Shown: positions 20,978 to 33,909, counted from the first letter of the stretch. The stretch is 64,000 nucleotides of DNA from Rhynchopus sp. YZ270_cl-10 (GCA_964035575.1 OZ037924.1:124001-188000); one strand, 5' to 3'. The notes: generated from the letters alone by a model not told the origin. Program-made: numbers and translations.

Positions 20978-23900
20978 TCAGCCCCTCTTTGCCTTCTTCG
21001 GTGGGCGTCCGACCTTCTTCTTGGCTGGCTTTGGCTCCTCCTCTTCCTCCTCCTCCTCCTCCTCGTCATCGTCGCTCGACTCACTGTCTTCTGAAGAGCT
21101 CTCTGTACGCTGGCGTTTCCTTCCACGCTTTGCGGGAGGCTTGGCCACACGCTTGCCAAAGTTAAGGAATTTTGCGTCAAGCGAGAGTGCATTGAGGGCT
21201 GTCCAGAGTGAGTACACATGGTCGGGGGAGATCTGGACATCACCATGTGTGTCGAGGGTGTAGAACTTCGTGGGGTCCAACGAAGGGAGCACTTCCTTCT
21301 GAAACCCTGCGTGGGAGAATGGGATGGTCAGCGCGCATAGTGCTTCACCGTGCCCACCACAGGAGAAGCCGTGTTCCTCACTGCGCACAGTTTTGTACCA
21401 CAATGCGAGGTTGTACAAGCACAGTGCACCACACCCCCGCGTCACCAGGTCCATCCTCTTCTCAAAGGGGAGCTCCGCAAGCTGCTGCAGGGCAGCCTTC
21501 TTGGTGGGCTTCGCCTTTTTGGTCTTTTTTGCAGTTTTACGCCGTTTTGGTGCGTTTCCATCGCTGTCAGAGTCATGCCCCTCCCCAAGCAGGGCAGCAA
21601 GCTCTGACTGGAGTACCTCTGTCTCCAACAAAAGACCCTGTGTGATCACATCGTGGAGCTTGATCTGCACAGACTGCTTCATAGGGATGTAACAGCAGAG
21701 GAGCTCTGTGATGTAGCGTGGGTAGTGCAGAAGCAGTTCTGTGGGGAGCGATGCAGGGCCAGCGAAGGAGAGGTCAGACGCAGCGACAATGCTGTAGAAG
21801 GCCTGCAGCTCACGCAGTGCTGTGCGCAGCGTGTCTTTGTTGGTAAGAGCACGTAGGATGTTAATAGCGGCAGCTCCCCCTGAAGCGCCGTGTAAGCAAG
21901 ACAAATGGAACTCCACCCCACATTGCCCCACAAAGTGAGATTTGGCGGGCTTCGCGACCACACCGCGAATGTGCCCCACCTTAACGCGAACGTCGTTGAG
22001 GAAGGCGTAAACGTACTTCTTTTGTACGGCGGAGGTGAGCTTCGAGGCAATCAGCAAGGAGTATTCCTTGACGCCTGCGGCTTTGGCAGAGAAGAGCCAC
22101 ATCAGGTAGGCCGGGAAGAGATGCGGGTCTGTGTCGTAGCTCACTGCGAAGGTGTCGGTTTTGCGCTTTTTGTCGCCCGCTTTTGTGAGGTTGAACTTCT
22201 CGAAGATGTTCGTCTCAAAGGTGTATGGGTAGTGGTGTGTTTCAGGGTTCGCTGCGTCGTTCACAGCCATGACGTACTCAATGCTCATCTGTGGGATGGA
22301 CAACGCCTGGTCATAGCAGAGCTTCAACAGCTTCACCGCCACGGTACGCAGCTCCCGGTCGTGCGAGAACAGCGACACATGCACCACACTCAAATACTGC
22401 CGCATCAACGAGACACCCAACCCACTGTTGTGGTCGTCATCCCGCGCTGTGATGTCCTTCTTCGTGTCGTCCTCCATGAGATGCTTGTTTGGGTACTGTA
22501 TACGCTTCTTCGTGTCGTCCTTCTTCTCTTGCCCAATGCTGTTTGTGATGATACTCTGTCCAGCGAGGATGCGTTTCTGTTCTTCAAGAAGGAACTCAAA
22601 GATGAGTGAGAGTGCTGCAGACCGGAGGTCCGTGTTGGTGCCGTGCGATGCAGCAGGGGAGCTGCTAGGTGCGTCGGGCTTCGCAGTGGTAAGCAGTGTC
22701 TGCACCTTCTCCAGGTCGAGGCAGGTCCCAATCAGCTTCTCCGATGCAGCGAAGAACGCCGTGCTCTTCCCACACAGCGCGGTCAGCACGTTGAGCACCA
22801 TGCACAGGAGGCGGTTCTTCAGGTCGTTCACCTTCCCCTTCATGTGTTCCGGCACCGTATCAAAACGGATGCTCGTCGCGACAGTGGTGGCATCCTTCAG
22901 CAGTAGGGTGAACACATTGTGCATGACACCCTTCCCCCCAAGGAGCACCTCCGGCTGCAGACCTGCGCTTGCCTCCGCATTGAGAAACGCAACCAACGGT
23001 TTGCGGTCCCAATCGAACCTGCTGATCAAAAGCGCAACCACGAAGAGGGCACGTTGTATTTGGGGGACATATTTGCAGAATGTGTCGACGTGCTCGGGAC
23101 GGCCACGTACCTGAAGGACGTGCTGGACGAAGACGTTGCGGATGACGTTGAACACCTTGCACAAAATGCTGAAGCTGGTGAGCATGCAGTTCTTCGCAAT
23201 ATACGATTCGCATGCACCCTCCCACGGCAGGCCCAAAGAGGACGGGCTAGGCGCAGCGAAGTATACCTCCCTTCCGCGGACCACCTGCGTCTGCTGCAGA
23301 ATCGATGTCATCGAGAGCGCCGTAGCAGAGAGGCTGATGACGCGAAGGGCCTGCTGCCTGTTGTACGTCAGCAGCAGCGATTCGTACACATGCGGCACGT
23401 TCAGGTCTGGGTTCTCGAACAGCTCCGTGAACTGAAATGGGATCAGCTGCAGCAAGATGTGGGTACCTGAGTTGGTTTGAAAATGTTAAGAACAGAGAAT
23501 TTTTTTTGTAAATATGACCCTCAACCTCAGCCTCTCCTTAGTCTGATTAGATTACTTAATGTTTTGATTATTCATCAATCTTTTTTGTTGTATTTTTCTC
23601 TAGTCACCCACAACTGAATCGCAAAGGTGAAGTTAATAGCGCAACCTCGAGGAAGCAAAGCACTGGGTTATCGAACTCCGGAGTGCTGCGCTTGGGAGTT
23701 GCTGACGGAAAACCAAAACTGTAAGCAGGGTACACAGTAATTTCCCCATCCTGATTGGGAAAAGGGGGGAAGAAATGCCATACCATGGATAAAGAACAGG
23801 ACGTCCTCCTCCAGAATGTGCTTCTTCGACTGCAAGGTGCTGATGCCACGCAGGACCTCCTTCAATGCCCCGCTGCTCAGCACCTCCCGCACACCCAACA

Positions 23901-26900
23901 CATCCTTGCACTGCAGGAAGCTGTGGTTGAACTCCGGCGACCCTGCGTTCCTTTCGCACCTTTCCTTTGATGCTTTCTTTGTCTTCTCGGCGGCTTCGTA
24001 CATAGCGGTGTTGCACAGCAACGACACGCAAAGACGGACACAGAACAGAATGAAATGGGTGTTCAAAAGACTTAACCCATCATCGTCGTCCACAGCCTCC
24101 AGCAACGTTGAGTCGGGAATCTGCAATAAATGCGCATACTCCACCGCCTTCGGCGTCAAACACATATTCTCATCCTTCTGCCTCCTCTCTGTGAACTCTG
24201 TCAACAACACCTTCAACACGTTGGACACAAACTGACCCCTACCACCCTTCCCTCCCATCATAAAGAGAAACGGGGCAAGGTTTGTTAGCACCCGGTCCTC
24301 CTCCTTCCCGGTGAGGTCGTGCTCGAAGGTGTTGGTGGTTGTGGTATCGTCTTGGAGACTTTGCTTCAGGAAGTAGAGGAAGAAGCCCAGCCCAGAGGAG
24401 GTTGTGGTGTTCACGTCGAGACACATCTGGACCAACTCTAGTAAATCCGTTGTCGCGTCGGACCGTTCCTTCTTCAGCAGGTTGACGTCGAAGGTGCGAA
24501 TAATCGCTTCCATGTTGTAGCTCAACAACGTAGCCCCCTTCGCGCTAATGGAAGAAGCCAAAGTCATTGGGGCCACTTTGCCACGATGCACCACAGCCGT
24601 CTTCGCCCCTACCTTCCTCTTCAGTACCCGTACTGTATGAGAGAGAACCTGACGTTTTGCTGCTGTTGCGTCGAGTGATTCATTTTTTGTCAAAAATTTG
24701 ATCAATTCCTTGACCTTCTTGCTGACCACCGCAGACAGCGTTACCGTCTCCCCTTCTGCACTACCTAATGACAATGTTGACAGCGCTATCAACAAAATCT
24801 TTTCGAGGATAAAGTCTACCTTGCCAACCTGCGGGATCTGCTGAGACGAACAGGATTGGATCGTGTCGAAGAAGTTTGCCTTGCGTGCAACCAAGGCTAG
24901 CATTTCGTAGTAGGCATCGTGCAGGGTGTTTGGTGGTGTGAACACATATGTGTTCGAATGGGACCCACCAAAGAAAAGCTGCCGCAGCACTGCCCACACA
25001 TCAGCCAACAGCGCCACATCTAATGCCACCAACCCTTCGATCTCCGCTGTCACCTTCTTCCTCACCGCTGCATTCAACCACGGCTTCTGCGACCCAAACA
25101 GCAGCAACAAATGCCTCGCCACCACTGTATACGCACCCAACACCCCAACACGCTTTTTGCGGTCCGCGTAAGCGATGGCGCGGGTGGTCTGCTCCTCCAC
25201 CACCTCCTCCTCCTCCTCGTCACTGAAATCCAAAGCCGCAGATTTTGCCTTAAACCCAGTCGGCGTCTTTCCATTGAGGGAGAGGAAGGTAGCGATTGCA
25301 TCACATTCGGTCTTAGGGGTCGTGGTGCTTGGGAGGGAGACATCGAGGTTCTGCACCTCCGCGATGTAAGAGGCGATACGGTGCTGATGGTACGCATCCT
25401 TCACAGGGAGCACGCTTTCCTCCCTCGCAATCTGTTGTGTCAGCGCGTTGCCACCTTTATTTTCCACCACACCAATCGCCGCCTGCAGCACTCCACCACA
25501 GGTGTCACGGAAGTGCGCGGCCCATGTAGTGGCAATAAAAAGTTTCCTTTGTGCGCCCAGCTCTGAGTCGAGAAGTGTCAGGACCGCATCGTCCACTTGA
25601 GCGTAGAGCTGCAGGGTGATAGGCACTCCTCCAGGAGTGTCTGTTGGCTGCTTTGCTTCAGATGTTTTGTTTGTCTTTTTATTATTGCTTTTGATGGAGG
25701 TGAAGATACGCTCTGCCAACGCATCTTTTGCAAGCGATTTAAAAGATTTGAGATTCAGAGATGTCGCGATCTGGACCAACTCAGCTTTGGTATGCGATAG
25801 CAACGTGGTGTCTTCCACCGACTCTGCGCCCGCTCCGATAAAGGAAAAGGTGCTGCTGAATTTGCTGTCGTTCAACGCCTTTTTCACTTTCGCCACATAT
25901 TTCTGCTTCAACGCATCCAAAGCCTTATCATCTATGACCGATGTATCCAACTCCTGCTGCATCAGCTCCGCCTCTGAGACTGCCGACTCCTTCACCTCCT
26001 CCTCCTTCTCCCCGTACTCCTCGAGAAGCGCCTTTTCTGCATCCTCGCGTTTTCTTTTCTTTGCCTTCGGAGCGGGATGCTTGACTCCTTTCTCTTCCGC
26101 ATGCGGATACACCCCAAGCGCAGGGAGGACAAAGTACTTTAAATCATTGAGAGTGTAGTCGTCCATATCGGCAACTCCACCGAAGCCTTCGGCGAGCTCA
26201 GAGATTGTGGTGTGGGAGGTGAGGTGTGGTGGCGGGTAGGTTCGGCTGCGGAGACCGGTCTTGAGGAAATCGTCGTGGAGGGTGGGTGGTGTTACCGCGC
26301 TGAGAAGTTTTGCCTGTTGACTGACCTTTCCTAGGACCTCGACACCAATTGAAAGCACCGCATTCCTCTCGGGGGAGGTCAGCTTTGATAAGAACTCTGT
26401 ATCAAACCGTTCTCCTGCATCCTCCAGCTGAAGCGCAGGTTTGACAAAAACGTTGACCACGTGAGAAACAATCACTAAAAGGTAGACATTCGACGCAAAG
26501 GCGTCTCTCGTTTGCAGCCGTGCAACAAGCTCCTCAACGACGGGCTTCATATGGTGAATAGGATGCTGTGGCGAAGAAGGCAGTACGTTCCCCGCTGCGA
26601 CCACCCCAATAGTGTTTTCAAGAACAACGCTGGTGATCAGAAAACTGCACAACTCCGTCATTTTTTGCACCATGGTTTGTGGATAAAAGACCGGGTCAAA
26701 TGCGTGGTGTTCATCTTCATGGCGCTCTGTTGCGACACATTGTTCAGCAAGAACACTGTTCGCAGCGTACATGAAGGCACAGAGGGCGTCGACAAAGCCT
26801 TTCTTCTCAAAGGAAAGATCCACCTCCTTCTTCTTTTTCTTCTTCTCCTTCTTTTCGTCCTTCGCAAAGTAGACCTCCTGCAGCGCTGAGGTGACCGGTT

Positions 26901-28056
26901 CGAGCAGTTCTACGGACAAATCCATTTCGGTTTCTTCATCCTGTGAGGTCTGGCTTCCTCCGCAATCCTTCTTCGGGGTCAAAAACGGTGCAATGATTTT
27001 TGGCAGATATTCAACAACAACTTTGCTTCGGTTCGCTGCTTTGAATATTTGGACAAGAATTTTTGCGCCAATATCCTCTGATATGAGAATCCCCTTTTGG
27101 CACAACAACGTCACCGTCCGCAACGTGGCCAGCACCACCGGCGATGCGACAGAGAGATCCACCGACGATTCTAACGTTTTCAAAATCGCCCGAAGGAGGG
27201 GACGGAGTTCCGACTCTGTCAACACAGCGGTGATGTTCTGGTTTGCTGCGTGCCCGGCAGAATGGTCTAAGTACAGCGAGCAGAAGTCATCTAAGAGCGC
27301 CGCCACGACCCCAACCTCTTTGTTGTATCTCTCTGTATCGGTGTAGTCGCACAGCGTGAAGGCACGCTGCGGGATGTTCTGTGTGTCGCTCACCTCGCTG
27401 AACTGCTGGCTCAATACCTGCGACTGTGACTGCGACAACGACCCCCTGGAATGCTTCTTCAACATCACGCTATGCTTCACCGCCTTCGACAACGGAGTGA
27501 TCGGACGCGCCTCTGCCTGCAGCTTTGCAATCTGCGCATCAAAGTCGTTCTCCTCATCTACATCATGGTGTGCTGTCTTGGGTGTTTCAGGAGAGGGTTG
27601 TTCCTTTGGTACAGATGTGCGTGCCTGCTGTGACGAAGAGGATAGCCGTGGCTGTGGTTTTTGCTCTTCTTGTTTTGGGAGGGATGTGCGTGCCTGCTGT
27701 GATGAAGATAACCGTGGCTTTTGTTCTTCCGGGAGAGAGGTGCGTGCCTGCTGTGAGGAAGAGGAGAGCCGTGACTGTGACAAATGGTTCTCAGCAGATT
27801 TGCGTGGTGGCTGGTTATGCCCGTGTACTGGTTGGAAGAACGGCACACCCTGCGGGAGTTTGAATAGAGACCACCCATCCTGGAGGCGCAGCCAGTGTGT
27901 GCCGTCCGCAAGCACCACCAGGTCTGTTGCTGAGACAACCTCACCGCGTCGGATCGCGCGCACCATGACATCCATCATGCTCGACCCTGCACGCACCCTA
28001 TGCGATTCTGAAGGCGTAACGCAACGCCATGTACCTGGCTTTCCCGTCATCGGCAT
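20978..28056 (-). CDS. Large HEAT-like nuclear protein with SAP-like and AT-hook motifs, 2253 residues, two exons
   Basis: Exons 28056-23784 and 23466-20978 join in phase 1 across a 317-nt GTATGG...CAG intron. The join reads FFIHG/THILLQLIP. I do not recognise the family. The N-terminal ~90 residues contain ADGTHWLRLQDGWSLF, a small beta module seen in protist proteins. Next come repeats of SSSQQARTS (about 100-150), then long alpha-helical sequence typical of HEAT/ARM solenoids. A SAP-like motif sits near residue 800 (LLSHTKAELVQIATSLNL). Lys/Glu runs and the tail (SSEDSESSDDD, then KKVGRPPKKAKRG with an AT-hook core GRPPKK) point to a chromatin-bound nuclear protein. Length and solenoid character would suit a Fanconi FANCI/FANCD2-like, condensin or cohesin-loader protein, but no diagnostic motif settles this. 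An internal ATG at about residue 27 (MMDVMVR) could be the real start. Confidence 0.8.
23467..23783 (-). other. Intron of the HEAT-like gene carrying hairpin modules
   Basis: GTATGG at the 5' end and CAACTCAG at the 3' end on the minus strand. Inside are a family B copy (23626-23696) and a degenerate family A copy (about 23512-23560). Confidence 0.85.
23626..23696 (+). repeat. Hairpin module, family B copy 2 (long form), intronic
   Basis: GTGAAGTTAATAGCGC leader, central CCTCGAGG, then CACTGGGTTATCGAACTCC and GGAGTG. The last part resembles a tRNA T-arm / B box (GGTTCGANTCC) with two extra bases. Confidence 0.65.
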
Positions 28057-28219
28057 CTACGGGGGTGGGGGGTATCCCTTCAGGATAGGGGATGGGATCT
28101 GTGGTGATATTTAATGTACTACAATACGCTCCCACTGACCTGCCCGTAAAGAGGAAACCTCTTTGAGGCCAATAAAGAGTAGTTGAAATGTGCTAAAAAC
28201 GCATCTCAGTCGAGGGGAA

Positions 28220-28331
28220 TCATGCAAAGGGTGGGAAGTGGGGTGTTCCGTAAAGAGAACGGAGGCGGTTCACAACCGCGAATCACGCGACCTCTTTGTA
28301 CCCCCAGCCTTTTTAACGGCAAAATAAATGG
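28220..28331. repeat. Dispersed repeat F, copy 1
   Basis: Shares CATGCAAAG..GTGGG, GTAAAGAGAACGGA, GTTCACAACCGC, GAATCACGYGAYCT and a terminal GGCAAAATAAA/GGCCAATAAA with a second copy at 58822-58940. Confidence 0.7.
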
Positions 28332-28628
28332 TGAAAAGCGGAAGAGGAAGAGAGGAAGAGGCTGAAGGGGTTGTGGTAAAAAAAAGGCACCCTTTCTTTT
28401 GTTTTGCATTCCTCGTTGCAACCAAGTACTGTTTATACGGCTGATGCACGGCAACCATGAAGGGTTTTGATCAGTGTAATCAGAGGTAAGATGTAGCCCT
28501 ACCTACTGACTTTTTTTGGGGTATGTTCTACCACACATCTAAGAGACAACTGCATAAAAGACCACACAGTGTTGACTACACGATATCAATTTTTTTTTCC
28601 CAAAAAAAAAACAAAAGAAAGAAATTTT

Positions 28629-28669
28629 TATGAGATGAACCTAAGCCTCTCGTGCTTGGTCGTCTTATA
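28629..28669 (+). repeat. Hairpin module, family A copy 3
   Basis: ATGAGATGA / TCGTCTTAT outer arms (with G-T pairs), CTAAGC / GCTTGG inner arms, loop CTCTCGT. Confidence 0.7.
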
Positions 28670-29202
28670 GCAAGCAGAACGCCGTCAATGACGCAAAGAC
28701 CATACAAAGAACAAAAGAACTTCTAGCTAGGGCTACATCACCCCACACTTGAGAAATTTCCCTGAGAAATGCCCCTTTTCCTCCCTCCTCTTCTTGTAAA
28801 GGCTGCTATCTTTGTTGTGCTGACAATCGCCTAAGAACCACTTGGGGTTAAATAGGGTCTGTACTCAATGTTCACGTCGTGCACTCACCCAACCGAGGTC
28901 CGCAACACCACCGGGTGTGGAAGCGTCAACGCATCAAACAACTACAAGAAGGGGGGCGAGGGAGGGGAACCGGCAGACACTTTTTTTTTAAATCAACAAT
29001 CACCTCAAGGGGAAACCCAGATATTATTTGCTTTGCACTTTACTATCTTTTGCCGGGATACTATTTGTTTGCTGATTTTCATACGGGGTTTTGCGGAATA
29101 TTTAATGGAAAGCCACTTTATCATACCCGTTTTTTTATCATTTGCTCAAATAATAACTGAGACCCCCCCTTTAGATCGGTCACACTCATATCAGCACACC
29201 CC

Positions 29203-32200
29203 CTATTGTTTTATCTGAACACTGAGGTATTCGTGAATTTTGTCTGGGTCTGTTCCAAGGGAGAGGGCGATGAGCGAGCGAAGGACGTCTAAGGGCTTGG
29301 CAGTGTATGGTGCGATGAGCTCAGCGCGCTGGGCGACGTCTGCGTCGAGAACGCCTTCAGCGTCTCCTACACTGTCGAAGATGAAGTGGTCGTTCACAGC
29401 CTCACCCCCTCGGTACAAGCGTTTCACCTCTGCCGCCAGCGCAGCTAGCTCAGGAATGTCGTCCATCCGGTCGTTCGCATCGTCCGCAAGGTCCTCTATC
29501 TCGCCGCTCTGTGCGCCGAAGATTGCGTGGACCATTGCAGGCACGTTGATCGCATCGCACCCAGAGTCGCTCCAGGTGGACAGTGCTGTGACCTCGGAGC
29601 AGACGCGTGTGTATAGATTTGGGTTGAATTTGCTTTGGTGGCGTTCAGACCCAGTGGGGTAGACGTAGCAGGTGGGGCCAAAGGAGGCAGGGAGGAGGAG
29701 CGGGCTGATGCTGCTTGTGGGGCGGAGGGTCACGTTGTCGTTGGCTGTGCCTGGGTGGGAGAGTTCGAAGCCGTATTCCGGGACGACGACGTTGACGCGG
29801 TTGATTTCCTGGTCGAGGAGGATTGGGCGCCAGCATTTCTCGAACTGCGCAGCGTGCATGATGGTGTGTGGATACGGGCCGTCGTCGTGGGGGAAGGTGA
29901 GGCCCACCTCGAGGTCCTTTACGCGGGCCACGGAGAGGTGCGGGCGGAGGTGCTGGAGGGCGGAGCGGATCTTGCGTTCGCATTTGTTTGCTGGGCCGCG
30001 GATGACGTAGGAGACGTCGTGGCGTTGGCGTGGCGTGCGTACGGCGGTGATGACGGAGCGGCAGTTCACAGCGGCGTGGACGAAGAGCAGGAGCGGTGCT
30101 GTCGCAAGCGTGAGCCTTGTGTGCTCCCTACGCAGCACCACCGTCGCCTTGCTGCCATCCACCACGTCCGTGACAGCCTCCGCAGGCAGCTCCGAGAACA
30201 GTGGTCGGTAGCGGTGCATCTGCCTGCGCACCTCAGCCGCCTTCTCCTCCGCCTCGCACATCCCCTTGAAGTTGACGTGGCGCTTCTTGCACCACTCCGA
30301 TGCAGCAGTCTTCCCGCCAAGCATGCTCGCACGGAAGGCACTCAGCAGGTTGATCATCATCACAACATCCGAAGGGAAGTAACGCCCCTCAACATGGCAC
30401 CACCGATGCAGATGCACAGCACGCTCTCGGTGGGCTGCGAATATGGCAGTGCCGGAGTGGTACACCTTGGTGTCGCAAGGTTCCGTCACGACCTGTGGGA
30501 TGTAAAGTAAAGAGAAGTGGATTGTTTTACTTTGCGCAAAAAGTAGGGAAAGTGCCATACGTCCAACGTGAGAGACGAGACTCCAGCGTAGTCTGCAGCC
30601 AGGTTCCCGAGTGCATGGTCCGTGACAGACGCCCACATGACAAAGACAGCAAGGTCGATGTCCACAGAGAGGACGTGAAGCATGCGTCCGAGGGGCAGCA
30701 GTTTGCAGCCATCCTCTGTTCGTGTAAGAGCCGCGTACTCCTGTGCGTGGTGGGTGTGTTTTGCTTGAAACGTCATGTTGTTTGCCTAGGCGCGGCGCAT
30801 GTGCATGCATACCAGTTCAAGAACCTTAACAGTTGTGTCCAACTCACTCTGCTCCGGCTTTGTCATGCACGTCATCAACAACTGAAGTGGGTCCTGTTTT
30901 GGGGAAAGTTGAAAAGTTGAAAATAAATGTAAGCTGTAAGTGCAAACGCCTCTGTGGAGGTAAATTGGCTGTTGATAAGGGGGTGAAAAAGAAAGTCTGC
31001 GCAGGGCAACAAAAATGACAGCCACACACCTTCAGCACCGACTGGTGCTCAAATTTGTTCAGAACATTTAGCACTGCGGAGTCCAGCCTGCAGCAGGTGA
31101 TATCAGCCTCGCGCATGGGCGGGACGGTCTCCCATTGTGCACGCGTGATGAGCCTGTAGCATTTGCCTGGGCCACACCTACCGACACGGCCTTTGCGTTG
31201 ATCGCAGCTGTCCTTTGAGGTGAATGCGTAGTCAAGACGACGCTCTGTCTCGGCACTGGAGAAGACCTGCTTCTTGAGACAGAGGTCCACTACGGTTGTT
31301 GCGTCCTCAATCGTGATGCTGGACTCGCCGACATTTGTCGACAGAATGACACGCACGGGTGCGGTCGATTGGAGTGCCTCCTGCTGCTTCTCATGCCCGA
31401 GCTGGCCATGCAGGATGCTGACAGGCGGGCGCTGTGCCTCGGGCAGGTGTTGGAAGTTCTGCGTCAGCATAATCTCAAACTCACGGATGATCGCCAAGGC
31501 AGGCAGGAACACAAGCACAACCTCCGGCTGTTTGTCCTCGACTGCGTGCTTGGCAAGCAGGTAGACAAAATTCTTCGCAAAGGTGAGGCGTTCCTTCCAC
31601 ACCACAACGTCACCCCTGTCACGCGGTGGCTCCATGACCGATCGCGTCACGGAGATATCAGGATACAGGTTGCCATCCTGCAGGTCGTCCAGGTAGAAGA
31701 GCTCCACATCGAAGACACGTCCGCCACTCTCGTCCTGGTAGTTGGCGAAGTAGGTGGGGTCCACGGGGGTGTGCAGCTTGCCGTACTGCTGGCAGGTCGT
31801 GATGTCGAAGCACTGCACGAAGCGCTCGTCGGCAAGCCACGGCCGCCCCTCCTCGCACTTCTTCACTGCACGAAGGATGTACTCGCGAAGCATCGTCGAC
31901 AAAGTTTCGAGGGTTGCCGACATGATGACCAGAGCCTTCCCCGGGGTGAGCATGTCCGGGCGCAGCAGGTACGCCAGCAGCAGCTCGTAGTCGATCGAGC
32001 GTTCGTGCACCTCGTCGAGCACAATCACGTTCCACGCTTCGCTTACGTTGTGCGTGAGCTGCTGCAGGAGGACACCTGTGGGGGTTTGGATGTGGTGAGA
32101 AAAACCCTTACTGCGGGAACATACCTGCCGTGCAGTATACTATCGGGGTGTTTGCGTTGCACCGCTTCCTGCCAGAGATGTGGTAGCCAACCTCGTTGTC

Positions 32201-33373
32201 TATTGACCACGGGAAGCGCCGTGTCTTGCGCTGCCCTTCGACGTGTTGTGCGAGTGTTTCGCATGCGACACGGCGTGGCTGCGTGCAGAGAACGCGTGGG
32301 CGACTGCTACGCTGCTCAGACTTGTTCGTATGCTGCTTGAACGAGAGCATGTCGTACAGTATCTGGGGGATCTGCGTCGACTTGCCTGACCCCGTCTCGC
32401 CGTCGACAATGAAGATGCTTGGCCCCGACACCCCCGGTGCATACGCAGTTGCCGCATCCTCGCCCCACGCAGCTGTGACCAACGCATGCAGGCCTCTGTT
32501 GTTCACAAGCCTCTCGCAGCGGTCGTACCGCTTGAACACCATGTCCACGAAGCCGCACAGCCGTGGGTCACTCGACCTCCTCAAATGCAAATACCGTTCG
32601 TCTTCATCTGACCCCTCAAGCAACACCTTTCTGAAGTATTTGCAGCGCACCTGAATGCGTTTCCAGCACTCCTGCTCAACAGACTGATGGATATCGGGAG
32701 GAGGCACAAAGCGCTTCAACTTCTGCGACACTGTAGCGGAGTCGTGGCCGATGACGAAGACACGCACCTTCACGTCTCGCATCTCATGCCGCACTTCATC
32801 AGACAACCCTTTCCTGTAGCCCTGCCGATTCCGCTGCTTGCAGCACACAAAGTCCGTCACCCCCTTCCACAGATGCGGTGCGTGGTCGCCGTCACCACCG
32901 ATCAGAACGACGTCCAGCTGCTCCTCCTCCCCCTTTGCTGCATTCACGCGGGCCTTCCTGAGGGCCCACGCGATGAGCGACTGGATCTTGCAGTCCACTT
33001 CGGAGCTTTGGTGTCCGTCTGCGTTGTCCTTATAGGTGATCACCTTGAAGTGTTCGTGCACATTAGCTTTGGCAAAGGCGGGCTGTACGGTGGCCTCCGT
33101 TGAGTCAACCCAATACCACCCGAGGTTCAAATTCTTATCAGTCTTCTCTTTGTTCGGTGGTGCACATGGCCCGGATGCGTCCTCTTTGATGTGCCTCAGC
33201 AGCCCCTCAAAGGGCATGCAGTACTGGTCCCGAGCGCTCAATACCTGCGCGCCGTCTGCTATCACAACACTACACCGGTTGGGTGCTACGTAGCTCGACC
33301 CTGTGTAGTGCCCCGCCTGGATAGCATCCACGCCGTCAGAGGCATGCGGCACGTTCGGTGGGGGGTCATCCAT
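29203..33373 (-). CDS. DEAH-box RNA helicase with N-terminal NYN/PIN-like nuclease domain, 1281 residues, five exons
   Basis: Exons: 33373-32125, 32075-31030, 30893-30813, 30740-30561, 30492-29203. The introns are 49-137 nt and the spliced length is exactly in frame. Residues ~25-230 look like an NYN (LabA/limkain-type) fold: SVVIADGAQVL, then DVVLIGGDGDHAPHLW and VRVFVIGHDSATVSQKL, giving the Asp-rich strand ends expected of PIN-like nucleases. Residues ~350 onward carry DEAH helicase motifs: GETGSGKST (I), CTQPRRVA (Ia), IVLDEVHERS (II, DEVH), IMSATLE (III), LVFLPA (IV), STNVGESSITIEDAT (V) and QRKGRVGRCGPGKCYRL (VI). These are followed by the winged-helix/ratchet region (LNKFEHQSVLKDPLQLL) and a long C-terminal region. 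It probably remodels and perhaps cleaves RNA. The start is the first ATG after a strong AG acceptor at 33394; the ATG at 33511 lies upstream of that acceptor and gives no consistent intron. Confidence 0.88.
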
Positions 33374-33393
33374 CTCCACTGCTTCTGTACCCC

Positions 33394-33396
33394 CTG
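33394..33396 (-). promoter_or_regulatory. Predicted spliced-leader acceptor of the helicase gene
   Basis: Minus strand TTCATTTCCTCAG, then 20 nt of leader and the ATG at 33373. No upstream GT gives a phase-consistent cis-intron, which favours trans-splicing at this AG. Confidence 0.55.
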
Positions 33397-33423
33397 AGGA
33401 AATGAATTGGTGTTGTGGGAAAG

Positions 33424-33486
33424 GTAGAGTTGAAATACAAAAGCCCTCTCGTGAACAGTGTACCTTTGGTACAATGACCGGCTGTA
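33424..33486 (+). repeat. Hairpin module, family C copy 1
   Basis: AGAGTTGAAATACAAAAGCC, CTCTCGTGAACA, then GTACCTTTGGTAC dyad. It lies 28 nt upstream of the helicase acceptor. Confidence 0.65.
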
Positions 33487-33909
33487 CCGGGGGGTGGACA
33501 ACCCCAGCCATCTATTTCGTGGTTTGTGCTATTCCCGCTTCCACTCATCAGCCAGAGACAGCGGTGTCTTTGGTGCTCCGCAGGTTATCGAATCCAGAGA
33601 CAAAGGGGAGAGGAGGCTTTTTTAATAGTTTTCAATTTCTATCATGACGGTGGTCACTCGGTGGGGGAAGAGGCGGGAGCGGGTGGTGGACAAAAAAAGA
33701 ACGCAGTTGAGTCCCGTTTTCGGCTCGAAGTTGAAATAAAAAAAAAACTCTAAAAAAACTATCATTTTTTTTTGGGGGAAAGGTGTTCGGTATTGTAGAG
33801 GGTATGATGTACCCCCCTACTGCTCAAATTTTTTTGAAACTGCTAGAAAAAAAAAAACTCCATCTTTCATCATAAAAAGCAGGCAAAAAAGGCAAATAAA
33901 ACAAAGTTT

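Larger units (their letters stand above)
28057..29202. other. Intergenic spacer with hairpin and F-type repeat
   Basis: No gene seen. Contains repeat F1 (28220-28331), a family A hairpin (28629-28669) and long A/T runs. Confidence 0.65.

Noticed and set aside
20978-28056. Firm assignment as FANCI or FANCD2
   Set aside because: Only length and solenoid character agree. I could not align any diagnostic segment.
33374-33511. Upstream ATG (33511) as helicase start
   Set aside because: Reading through would translate the hairpin module and a polypyrimidine tract, and no donor gives a phase-correct intron to the acceptor at 33394.
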